Source: GCA-003244245 sp964250265
GTDB lineage: Bacteria > Actinomycetota > Actinomycetes > Mycobacteriales > Pseudonocardiaceae
Direction: 5' to 3'
DNA length: 17,477 bases
Assembly: GCA_964250265.1 (NCBI GenBank)
Contig: CAXUFG010000105.1
Coordinates: 1 to 17,477, forward strand
The position numbers were made by a program, and so were the translations under genes. Below are positions 6,442 through 12,962 of this stretch, piece after piece (position 1 is the stretch's first letter; every line of letters starts with the position of its first letter). The notes under the pieces were generated by a model. That model was not told where the DNA came from, searched no databases, and worked only from the letters and a program-made list of their open reading frames with translations.

Positions 6442-8070
6442 ATGCCAAAGCAGATCACGTTCGACGAGACCGCGCGGCGCGCGCTGGAGCGTGGAGTCGA
6501 CAAGCTCGCCGACGCGGTCAAGATCACTCTCGGTCCGCGCGGCCGGCACGTGGTGCTGGAAAAGAAATACGGTGGCCCGTCGATCACCAACGACGGGGTG
6601 ACCATCGCGCGTGAGATCGAGCTGACCGACCCCAGTGAGAACCTCGGCGCCCAGCTCGCCAAGAGCGTGGCGACGAAGACCAACGATGTCGCTGGTGACG
6701 GCACCACCACCGCAACCGTGCTCGCGCAGGCGATGGTTCGCGAAGGCCTGCGAAACGTTGCTGCCGGTGCCAACCCCATCTCGCTGGGCCGGGGCATCGC
6801 GGCGGCCGTGGAAGCGGTTTCCGATGCTCTGCTGGCCAAGGCGACACCGGTCGCCGGCGAGCAAGCGATCGCCCAGGTGGCGACGGTGTCCTCGCGTGAT
6901 GCGAAGATCGGTGCTCTGATCGGCGAGGCGATGACCAAGGTCGGCGATGACGGCGTCATCACGGTCGAGGAATCGTCCACAATGGCCACCGAGCTGGAGA
7001 TCACCGAAGGCATCGCGTTCGACAAGGGCTACCTCTCGCCCTACTTCGTCACCGATGCCGAGCGGATGGAGACGGTGCTGGCCGACCCCTACATCCTGCT
7101 GCACCGCGATAAGATCTCCTCGATCCAGGATCTGCTGCCGCTGCTGGAACTGACCAGCCAGGCCGGCAAGCCACTGTTCATCGTGGCCGAGGACGTCGAG
7201 GGCGAGGCGCTGTCCACCCTGGTGGTCAACGCGATCCGCAAGACGCTGGCGGTGGTCGCGGTCAAGGCACCGTACTTCGGTGATCGCCGCAAGGCGTTCT
7301 TGGACGACCTGGCGGTCGTCACGGGCGCCCAGGTGGTCAACCCCGAGGTGGGGCTCAAGCTCTCCGAGGTCGGCCTTGAGGTGCTCGGGCGGGCCCGGCG
7401 CATCGTGGTGACCAAGGACGACACCACGGTCGTCGAGGGTGGCGGGGAGTCGGCGGACGTCGGCGCGCGCGCTGCGCAGATCCGTCGCGAGATCGAGGAG
7501 ACCGACTCGGACTGGGACCGTGAAAAACTGCAGGAGCGGCTGGCCAAGCTCGCCGGCGGCGTCGCCGTGATCAAAGTTGGCGCGGCCACCGAGACTGAGC
7601 TCAAGGAGCGGAAGGCTCGGATCGAGGACGCGGTGGCCGCCGCCAGAGCGGCCGCTGAGGAGGGCATCGTGCCCGGAGGCGGCGCCGCGTTGGTGCACGC
7701 CGCCGATTCGATCGGCGATCTCGGTCTGGCTGGCGACGAGGCTACCGGCGTCGCCATCGTGCGAGTCGCCAGCGGCGCGCCGGTTCGCTGGATCGCCGCC
7801 AACGCGGGATTCGAGGGATCGGTCGTGCTCGCCAAGGTGCGTGCGGCGACCTGGGGTCACGGTTTCGACGCGGAAGCCGAGACCCACTGCGACCTGGTTG
7901 CCGCGGGCATCGTCGACCCGGTGAAGGTGACTCGCTCGGCAATCGTCAATGCCGCCTCCATCGCGCGAATGATCATCACTACCGAGAGTGCGGTGGTCGA
8001 CAAGCCGGAGAAGACGCCTCCAGCCGGTCAAGGCCATGGCCATGGGCACGGGCACGGCCCCGGTATGTGA
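6442..8070 (+). CDS. groEL1: 60-kDa chaperonin GroEL1 with histidine-rich tail
   Basis: GroEL refolds proteins in an ATP-driven double ring. The 542-residue product begins MPKQITFDETARRALERG at ATG 6442, with AAAGG at 6431-6435 upstream. ATP-site segments are present: ITNDGVTIA with Asp51, GDGTTTATVLA from residue 85, and the later IEDAV and IVPGGGAAL. The C-terminus ends in alternating Gly-His repeats, GHGHGHGHGPGM, rather than the Gly-Gly-Met tail of housekeeping GroEL2. That, and linkage to groES, marks it as the actinobacterial GroEL1 paralogue; a groEL2 is expected elsewhere in the genome. In mycobacteria GroEL1 is more specialised, and its tail binds metal. Such a role here is inference. 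Confidence 0.96.
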   Translation: MPKQITFDETARRALERGVDKLADAVKITLGPRGRHVVLEKKYGGPSITNDGVTIAREIELTDPSENLGAQLAKSVATKTNDVAGDGTTTATVLAQAMVREGLRNVAAGANPISLGRGIAAAVEAVSDALLAKATPVAGEQAIAQVATVSSRDAKIGALIGEAMTKVGDDGVITVEESSTMATELEITEGIAFDKGYLSPYFVTDAERMETVLADPYILLHRDKISSIQDLLPLLELTSQAGKPLFIVAEDVEGEALSTLVVNAIRKTLAVVAVKAPYFGDRRKAFLDDLAVVTGAQVVNPEVGLKLSEVGLEVLGRARRIVVTKDDTTVVEGGGESADVGARAAQIRREIEETDSDWDREKLQERLAKLAGGVAVIKVGAATETELKERKARIEDAVAAARAAAEEGIVPGGGAALVHAADSIGDLGLAGDEATGVAIVRVASGAPVRWIAANAGFEGSVVLAKVRAATWGHGFDAEAETHCDLVAAGIVDPVKVTRSAIVNAASIARMIITTESAVVDKPEKTPPAGQGHGHGHGHGPGM

Positions 8071-8166
8071 GCTGCGCGGCGCTCTGCCGGTCCGTTGAGC
8101 CGCCCGGCTCGGCAGGCTTGTTGAGCCGCACGGTTGGCGGTCGTACTCCGGCCGGGTAACTCGTGA

Positions 8167-8219
8167 CGACGACCCCCGATGCCCCCGGTAACCCTACTGA
8201 CGGGTGCCGGGGGTTGTCG
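8167..8219 (+). terminator. Terminator-like stem after groEL1
   Basis: CGACGACCCCCG (8167-8178) pairs with CGGGGGTTGTCG (8208-8219) over 12 bases with one G-T wobble. A competing inner fold pairs CCCCCGG (8182-8188) with CCGGGGG (8207-8213), with ACCC/GGGT inside. No T-run follows, which is common in high-GC actinobacteria. It begins about 97 bp after the groEL1 stop. Confidence 0.6.
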
Positions 8220-8293
8220 CTGCGGACGATGGGTAGCCGCATATGCCCGAATCATCCGTGTTCACGGTACTGCCGGGAACTGCTCACACTCGG

Positions 8294-8299
8294 TAGAGT
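8294..8299 (+). promoter_or_regulatory. Possible -10 element for bldM
   Basis: TAGAGT fits the actinobacterial TAnnnT pattern. It is embedded in an imperfect palindrome, GCTCAC to GTGAGC (8282-8303), that could be an operator. No convincing -35 lies 16-18 bases upstream. The leader would be about 140 bases long. Confidence 0.3.
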
Positions 8300-8446
8300 G
8301 AGCGTTGCTCCACATCGGTGATAGCGGTGGTTCCAAGTGTGCGGCGGCGGAGCTTGACGGAAATCCATCAGATCGTGTCAAGTTCCGGCTCTGCCCGGCC
8401 GATAGGGAGGTGGGCACATCAGTTGGCTGCAGGAGAGGAGTCTTCC

Positions 8447-9043
8447 GTGACCGCAGTTCTCATCTGCGACGACCGGCGAAGCGTCCGCGAGGGTCTGACT
8501 CGTGTGATGTCCGCGGTCCCCGGCGTCGCCCGGATCGACTGCGTAGCACACGGTGATGAGCTCTTAGCCCGTTATTCCCGGCAGCCGGTGGATGTCGTCC
8601 TGGTCGGAACCCAACGTGCGGTGCCAGCCGGCGTGGAAGCTACCCGTCGGCTGGTGTCGGCACACCCGCAAGCCAATGTGATCGTCTTTGGTGCACCGGA
8701 CGATGCGGGCAGCATCGCCGCCGCGATCGCGGGTGGCGCACGGGGTTATCTCCGCTGGGACGCGTCGCGTCCAGAGCTTGTCGCGGCGCTCGCGCACACG
8801 CTGGCTAGCACGTCGGTACCGGCTCCGCGTCCCCCTTCTGACCCTGGTGTGCAGCTCACTGAACGGGAGCTGCAGGTCCTGCGTGGAATGAGCCAGGGTA
8901 AGAGCAACGGGCAAATCGGCCGGGAGCTGTACCTCTCCGAGGACACCGTGAAAACCCATGCCCGCAGACTCTTCCGCAAGCTTGGCGTCCGGGATCGGGC
9001 TCAAGCTGTCGCCCACGGTTTTCGGCGCGGGCTGGTGGCCTGA
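8447..9043 (+). CDS. bldM: BldM-like orphan response regulator, non-phosphorylatable receiver
   Basis: The 198-residue product has a CheY-like receiver (about 1-120) and a LuxR/NarL-type helix-turn-helix (about 135-198). The C-terminal part, with GKSNGQIGREL and LSEDTVKTHARRLFRKLG, is very close to Streptomyces BldM as I remember it, and the position next to sigD and guaB agrees. BldM is an orphan regulator of development that acts alone or with WhiI. The receiver keeps the acidic pair Asp8-Asp9 but has Gly54 where the phospho-acceptor Asp should be, Gly82 for the switch Thr/Ser, and Trp104 for the Lys. Phosphorylation control is therefore most unlikely. Start GTG 8447 follows AGGAGAGGAG (8431-8440) by six bases. 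No sensor kinase is nearby. A hairpin terminator follows. Confidence 0.88.
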   Translation: MTAVLICDDRRSVREGLTRVMSAVPGVARIDCVAHGDELLARYSRQPVDVVLVGTQRAVPAGVEATRRLVSAHPQANVIVFGAPDDAGSIAAAIAGGARGYLRWDASRPELVAALAHTLASTSVPAPRPPSDPGVQLTERELQVLRGMSQGKSNGQIGRELYLSEDTVKTHARRLFRKLGVRDRAQAVAHGFRRGLVA

Positions 9044-9066
9044 AGACTGCGCGCTGAAAGGGTTCC

Positions 9067-9102
9067 CCACAAGACCGGTGGCATCGCCAACCGGTCTTGT
9101 GG
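9067..9102 (+). terminator. Intrinsic terminator after bldM
   Basis: CCACAAGACCGGT (9067-9079) pairs perfectly with ACCGGTCTTGTGG (9090-9102). Inside, GGC and GCC can add three pairs with a one-base bulge, closing on a three-base loop. CTGTTCT follows, a partial T-rich tail. It lies 24 bp after the bldM stop and separates bldM from sigD transcription. Confidence 0.88.
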
Positions 9103-9171
9103 CTGTTCTGGGACTACCTTTCCCGCATCCGCGGGGTGATGCCGCGTTACCTGCCCGACCTGTCAACCACT

Positions 9172-9183
9172 ACGGTCGACCGT
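9172..9183. promoter_or_regulatory. Perfect 12-bp palindrome upstream of sigD
   Basis: ACGGTCGACCGT is self-complementary and lies in the gap between the bldM terminator and sigD. It may be an operator, but palindromes of this length are expected a few times by chance in a window of this size. A similar ACGGT-TCG-ACCGT occurs at the groES stop. Confidence 0.3.
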
Positions 9184-9296
9184 GAGGTGCCCGTGTCTCG
9201 GGATGGTGATGGATGGTCGGGACAACGGAGTGGCCACCGCCGACCGGCGTTCAGCCCGGCCGGTCCCTCGTCGTAACGGCAGGGCTGCATTCTGCG

Positions 9297-9869
9297 ATGA
9301 CCGCTGTAGGGGACGACCTCGACGTCCTGATCGGAGATGCCGTCGATGGCAAGCGAGAAGCCGTCGAAGGTGTGCTCCGGCGGATTCGTCCCCTCGTGGT
9401 GCGGTATTGCCGTTCCCGCGTCGGTAGCCAGGAGAAGACGTCCGCTTCGGCGGATGATGTCGCCCAGGAGGTGTGTCTCGCGGTGCTCACGGCCCTGCCC
9501 AGTTACCGCGACCAAGGCCGGCCTTTCCTTGCCTTCGTGTACGGCATCGCCGCACACAAGGTGGCTGACGCCCACCGGTCGGCAGCGCGTAATCGTGCTG
9601 AGCCGGTCGCGGAGGTTCCCGATACTCAGGACTTGGCCGACGGTCCGGAGGCGCAGGCGATGCAGGGAGAGTTCGCCGGGCGGATGTCCCGGCTGCTGGA
9701 CACTCTGCCGGAGAAGCAGCGTGAGATTCTGCGCCTGCGGATCGTCGTGGGGCTCTCCGCGGAGGAGACCGCTGACGCCGTGGGCTCGACTCCTGGGGCG
9801 GTCCGGGTGGCCCAGCATCGGGCTCTAGGTCGGTTGCGTGGAGTACTGGCATCGGAGGGGGTGGTCTGA
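9297..9869 (+). CDS. sigD: ECF sigma factor SigD
   Basis: This is a group 4 sigma factor. The segments IRPLVVRYCRSRVG, SADDVAQEVC, FVYGIAAHKVADAHR, KQREILRLR and VVGLSAEETADAVGST, then GAVRVAQHRAL, match M. tuberculosis SigD closely. From ATG 9297 (190 residues) region 2 covers about 22-95 and region 4 about 132-182. An in-frame ATG at 9213 would add 28 residues, but that stretch has weaker G/C third-position bias and looks untranslated. Neither start has a strong ribosome binding site. The gene for its anti-sigma factor begins one base after the stop, so the pair is co-expressed. In mycobacteria SigD affects ribosomal, chaperone and lipid genes; the regulon here is unknown. Confidence 0.93.
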   Translation: MTAVGDDLDVLIGDAVDGKREAVEGVLRRIRPLVVRYCRSRVGSQEKTSASADDVAQEVCLAVLTALPSYRDQGRPFLAFVYGIAAHKVADAHRSAARNRAEPVAEVPDTQDLADGPEAQAMQGEFAGRMSRLLDTLPEKQREILRLRIVVGLSAEETADAVGSTPGAVRVAQHRALGRLRGVLASEGVV

Positions 9870-10964
9870 GTGCCTGGTTGGGACGAGCATCCACGCGCTG
9901 GGTACCCCAATGGGGATGGGCACGATATGCCGGCTGACCTGGCTGCGGTTCAGGCCGATGACGCGCTGCTCGACATGATCGCGGCTGGGCACACACCCAG
10001 CGACGCCGACGACGAGCTGACGCGAGTCTTGGCGGCGTGGCGCAGCGAGGTGCGTGCGGAGCCGGTCCCGGAGCTGGTGGACACCAGCGCCGCGTTGGCG
10101 ACGATCCGCGCCGCCGCCCGCCAGCCAGCCCGTCGCCGCAATCCCGTGTTCGGCTCGGCGGCGGCAGCTGCGGCGGTGTTTGTGATCGCGTTCTCCGCAG
10201 TGGGCCTGGTCGCCAAGTCGGCGCAACCTGGTGACCATCTGTGGGGCATGACCCAGGTGCTCTACAGCGACTACGCCCGCTCGGTGGAGACGGCGGCAGC
10301 GGTGCGGACCGAACTCAACGAGGCCAACACGGCCTTGAAACAGAACAATCCCGAGCGCGCCAGGGCAGCGCTGCAACGGGTCCAGCAGCAGCTACCGGTG
10401 GTCGGCGAGGCCGAGGGCCGCACCGATCTCACCGCCCGCCACCGCCAGCTCGAGCAGCGGTTGCTGACCGGGTCGCCAGGAACTGGCACGCCGAATCCCG
10501 GCGATCCAGCGTTCCCCTCGTCGGTTCCCACTAGTGTCGGACCCAAAGCCAGCGAGGCACGTCAACCGGACGAATCACCTGCGCCCGTCGAGTCCGCAAC
10601 GCCCGAGTCAGCCAAGAACCCGACCCCTGGCACGTCCACACCGAATCCCAAGCAGTTCATGCCGGATCGCCCCTATCCTCCGCAGCCCCCTTACCCGGCT
10701 CCGGGCGATTCGCCCTCCGGTAGCGGCACACAGGACCGTGGCGGTATCGATGGTCGCCAAAGCGGAGACGGCACGAGGGATGGCAGATCCGCCGGTGAGG
10801 ACACGAACAGGACTGACACCGGTGGGCGCACCCCCTCGCCAAGCCCCACGCCAGAGGAAGGCCACGTCAGAAAGGGCCCAGGCTATGTGGGTGGTCCTCG
10901 GCCAGGGAACCGTTTCGGCCCGATGTGTGAGCACCCTTCGCCGCAACCTCCCTATTGTGGCTGA
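9870..10964 (+). CDS. rsdA: Transmembrane anti-sigma-D factor RsdA
   Basis: RsdA holds SigD inactive at the membrane until it is cleaved. The 364-residue product starts at GTG 9870, immediately after the sigD stop, with GGAGGGG at 9854-9860. The cytoplasmic N-terminal sigma-binding segment (about 28-65: DDALLDMIAAGH, then DELTRVLAAWRSEV) matches the RsdA family. One transmembrane helix spans about 93-115. The outer part begins with an alanine- and glutamine-rich helical region (about 130-200), then a long low-complexity Pro/Ser/Thr/Gly tail to the end. It lacks the HxxxCxxC zinc motif of ZAS anti-sigma factors. The only two cysteines are Cys353 and Cys363 at the extreme C-terminus. The gene converges on DUF5319 with a six-base gap. 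Confidence 0.9.
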   Translation: MPGWDEHPRAGYPNGDGHDMPADLAAVQADDALLDMIAAGHTPSDADDELTRVLAAWRSEVRAEPVPELVDTSAALATIRAAARQPARRRNPVFGSAAAAAAVFVIAFSAVGLVAKSAQPGDHLWGMTQVLYSDYARSVETAAAVRTELNEANTALKQNNPERARAALQRVQQQLPVVGEAEGRTDLTARHRQLEQRLLTGSPGTGTPNPGDPAFPSSVPTSVGPKASEARQPDESPAPVESATPESAKNPTPGTSTPNPKQFMPDRPYPPQPPYPAPGDSPSGSGTQDRGGIDGRQSGDGTRDGRSAGEDTNRTDTGGRTPSPSPTPEEGHVRKGPGYVGGPRPGNRFGPMCEHPSPQPPYCG

Positions 10965-10976
10965 GGCGGCTCAGCC
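10959..10976. terminator. Palindrome covering both convergent stop codons
   Basis: GGCTGAG (10959-10965) and CTCAGCC (10970-10976) form a seven-pair stem with a GCGG loop. The left arm holds the TGA of rsdA and the right arm holds the complement of the TGA of the DUF5319 gene. It could work as a small bidirectional terminator, though it is short and lacks T-runs. Confidence 0.45.
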
Positions 10977-11363
10977 ACCGTTCTCGGCGAGCACCGCGTC
11001 GGTGTAGCCACGGCAGTATTCCCAGGTCACGTATCCTGCGGGATCTGGGTCGTAGGCGGGTTCGTGCGGGCGCATGCGGCCGGCCTCCAGTAACTGCTGC
11101 AGGCTGGCCCGGAGCAGCTGCCAGTCGTGGTAGTGCTGCTCAGCGCAGTCAGGGCAGTCCACCACAATCCCCCGTACTCCGCGAGGCGCCAGCAGAGCCT
11201 GGTAGACGGCAAGATCGCTCAAGTCGGCGAGCAACCCGGCGCGCTCCTCGTCGTCGAGGGGTTCCTCGATGCCATCGTCGGAATCGTCCAACGCCTCCAG
11301 CGCCAGAGCCGGATCTTCGGGGTCACCAGCGAACGGATCAGGGGGAAGTGAGTCATGCGCCAC
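10971..11363 (-). CDS. DUF5319 family protein, function unknown
   Basis: This is a 130-residue acidic cytoplasmic protein matching the actinobacterial family of M. tuberculosis Rv3412. From GTG 11363 it begins VAHDSLPPDPFAGDPEDP. GTG 11372 would add three residues. An aspartate/glutamate-rich stretch (about 13-47) precedes the core, which has CPDCAEQHYHDW (Cys70, Cys73, then His77 and His79) and WEYCRGYTDAVLAE (Cys117). The cysteines and histidines suggest metal binding, but no function is established to my knowledge. No signal peptide or membrane segment is visible. It is divergent from guaB and convergent with rsdA, a neighbourhood shared with mycobacteria, which hints at a link to the SigD system or to guanine metabolism. 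Confidence 0.85.
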   Translation of the reverse strand: MAHDSLPPDPFAGDPEDPALALEALDDSDDGIEEPLDDEERAGLLADLSDLAVYQALLAPRGVRGIVVDCPDCAEQHYHDWQLLRASLQQLLEAGRMRPHEPAYDPDPAGYVTWEYCRGYTDAVLAENGG

Positions 11364-11438
11364 GGCTGGCACGGTACCCGCTTGGCCGATAGCCCCGGGC
11401 GGATGGCCCGAAACACGGGAATCGCTACCGGGGGCGGA

Positions 11439-11444
11439 TACCAT
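11439..11444 (+). promoter_or_regulatory. Possible guaB -10, suggesting a leaderless message
   Basis: TACCAT fits TAnnnT and ends six bases before ATG 11451, so transcription would begin at or next to the start codon. No ribosome binding site lies at normal spacing before guaB. No clear -35 is visible. Confidence 0.3.
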
Positions 11445-11450
11445 CGTCAC

Positions 11451-12962
11451 ATGACCAGCGAGCTCACCGCGCCCGGCTTCCCGTCGAAGTTTGCGCTGCT
11501 CGGTCTGACCTTCGATGATGTTCTGCTGCTGCCCGCTGAGTCCGATGTGATGCCCGCAGAGGTCGACACGTCGAGCAGGCTGTCCCGGAACGTCACGCTG
11601 CGGGTGCCGCTGGTCTCCTCCGCGATGGACACCGTGACTGAGGCGCGGATGGCCATCGCGATGGCCCGCCACGGTGGGATGGGGGTATTGCACCGCAACC
11701 TCCCCGCGCAGGAGCAGGCGGCACAGGTAGAGGTCGTCAAACGGTCTGAGGCCGGCATGGTGACCGACCCGGTGACCTGCCTGCCGGACAACACACTCGC
11801 CGACGTGGACGCGCTGTGTGCCCGCTACCGGATCTCCGGAGTTCCGGTTGTGGATGCTGGCGGAGTCCTCGTTGGGATCATCACCAACCGGGACATGCGC
11901 TTCGAGGTCGACCACGATAAACAGGTCGCTGAGGTGATGACCAAGCCGCCGCTGATCACCGCACAGGTAGGAGTCACCGCGGAGGCGGCGCTGGGCCTTT
12001 TGCGCCGGCACAAGATCGAGAAGCTACCGATCGTCGACGGGAACGGCAGGCTCCGCGGGCTGATCACCGTCAAGGACTTTGTCAAGACCGAACGCTACCC
12101 GTTGGCCACCAAGGACCCGGACGGGCGGCTGCTGGTCGGCGCCGCAATCGGGGTCGGTGAGGATGCCAAGAAACGGGCCGCGTTGCTGGTGGAGGCCGGC
12201 GTCGACGTGCTGGTCGTGGACACCGCGCACGGGCACTCCCGCGGGGTGCTGGAGATGATCACCGTCCTGAAAGCCGAGCTCGGCGACACCGTCGATGTCA
12301 TCGGCGGCAACGTGGCCACCCGGGCCGGCGCGCAGGCGCTGGTCGACGCCGGAGCGGATGCCGTCAAGGTCGGGGTGGGCCCCGGCTCCATCTGCACCAC
12401 CAGGGTCGTGGCCGGGGTGGGAGTGCCGCAGATCAGCGCCATCTTCGAGGCGGACCGGGCGTGCCGTCCGGCGGGTGTTCCGGTGATCGGCGACGGTGGG
12501 ATCCAGTACTCCGGGGACATCGCCAAGGCCATCGTCGCCGGCGCCAGCTCGGTGATGCTGGGCGGCCTGCTGGGCGGCACCGCCGAGGCGCCGGGTGACC
12601 TGATCCTGGTCGACGGCAAGCAGTACAAGACCTACCGGGGGATGGGCTCGGTGGGTGCCATGGCCTCCCGCGGTGGCGGCCGCTCGTATTCCCGGGACCG
12701 CTACTTCGCCGACGACCTGCTTTCCGAAGACAAGCTGGTACCCGAGGGCATCGAGGGTCGGGTCCCTTTCCGGGGTCCGCTGTCGCTGGTGGCCCACCAG
12801 CTGGTCGGGGGCCTGCGGGCGGCGATGGGCTACGCCGGCGCCGCGACGATCCCGGCGTTGCAGGCCGCGCAGCTGGTGCAGATCACCTCGGCGGGTCTGA
12901 AGGAGGGCCATCCGCACGGCATCACCATGACGGTGGAGGCCCCGAATTACGCGGTGCGCTGA
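11451..12962 (+). CDS. guaB: Inosine-5'-monophosphate dehydrogenase
   Basis: IMP dehydrogenase oxidises IMP to XMP with NAD, the committed step to GMP. The 503-residue product has the TIM-barrel catalytic domain interrupted by two CBS domains (about 104-158 and 163-215). The active-site loop GPGSICTTR places the nucleophile at Cys315. The mobile flap with SRDRYFADD and the late EGRVPFRGPL are intact, and the end HGITMTVEAPNYAVR resembles M. tuberculosis GuaB2. ATG 11451 is the natural start (MTSELTAPGFPSKF). An upstream in-frame extension to 11355 would overlap the divergent gene. Its stop overlaps the guaB3 start by one base (TGATG). The call is firm. Confidence 0.97.
   Translation: MTSELTAPGFPSKFALLGLTFDDVLLLPAESDVMPAEVDTSSRLSRNVTLRVPLVSSAMDTVTEARMAIAMARHGGMGVLHRNLPAQEQAAQVEVVKRSEAGMVTDPVTCLPDNTLADVDALCARYRISGVPVVDAGGVLVGIITNRDMRFEVDHDKQVAEVMTKPPLITAQVGVTAEAALGLLRRHKIEKLPIVDGNGRLRGLITVKDFVKTERYPLATKDPDGRLLVGAAIGVGEDAKKRAALLVEAGVDVLVVDTAHGHSRGVLEMITVLKAELGDTVDVIGGNVATRAGAQALVDAGADAVKVGVGPGSICTTRVVAGVGVPQISAIFEADRACRPAGVPVIGDGGIQYSGDIAKAIVAGASSVMLGGLLGGTAEAPGDLILVDGKQYKTYRGMGSVGAMASRGGGRSYSRDRYFADDLLSEDKLVPEGIEGRVPFRGPLSLVAHQLVGGLRAAMGYAGAATIPALQAAQLVQITSAGLKEGHPHGITMTVEAPNYAVR

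Larger units (their letters stand above)
8071..8446. other. Intergenic region between groEL1 and bldM
   Basis: These 376 bp hold no gene that I can support. A terminator-like stem for the groE operon is at 8167-8219, a -10-like TAGAGT at 8294-8299, and a purine-rich ribosome binding site before GTG 8447. The ten-base sequence GTTGAGCCGC occurs twice near 8094-8130. In M. tuberculosis whiB3 occupies this neighbourhood, but no reading frame with four WhiB-type cysteines is present here. Confidence 0.6.

Noticed and set aside
6439..8055. A 538-codon open frame antisense to groEL1
   Set aside because: It mirrors the groEL1 codon pattern, its translation shows no recognisable domain, and groEL1 itself is certain. 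Long antisense frames are expected in GC-rich genes.
8156..8180. GTAACT with CGAT 15 bases later, resembling a SigD promoter
   Set aside because: One base of the -35 and the spacing are off, it lies in the groEL1 terminator stem, and no gene starts close downstream.
9213..9296. N-terminal extension of SigD from ATG 9213
   Set aside because: Third-position GC is lower than in neighbouring genes, and the sequence is unlike the sigma-2 region. ATG 9297 fits better, though this is not certain.
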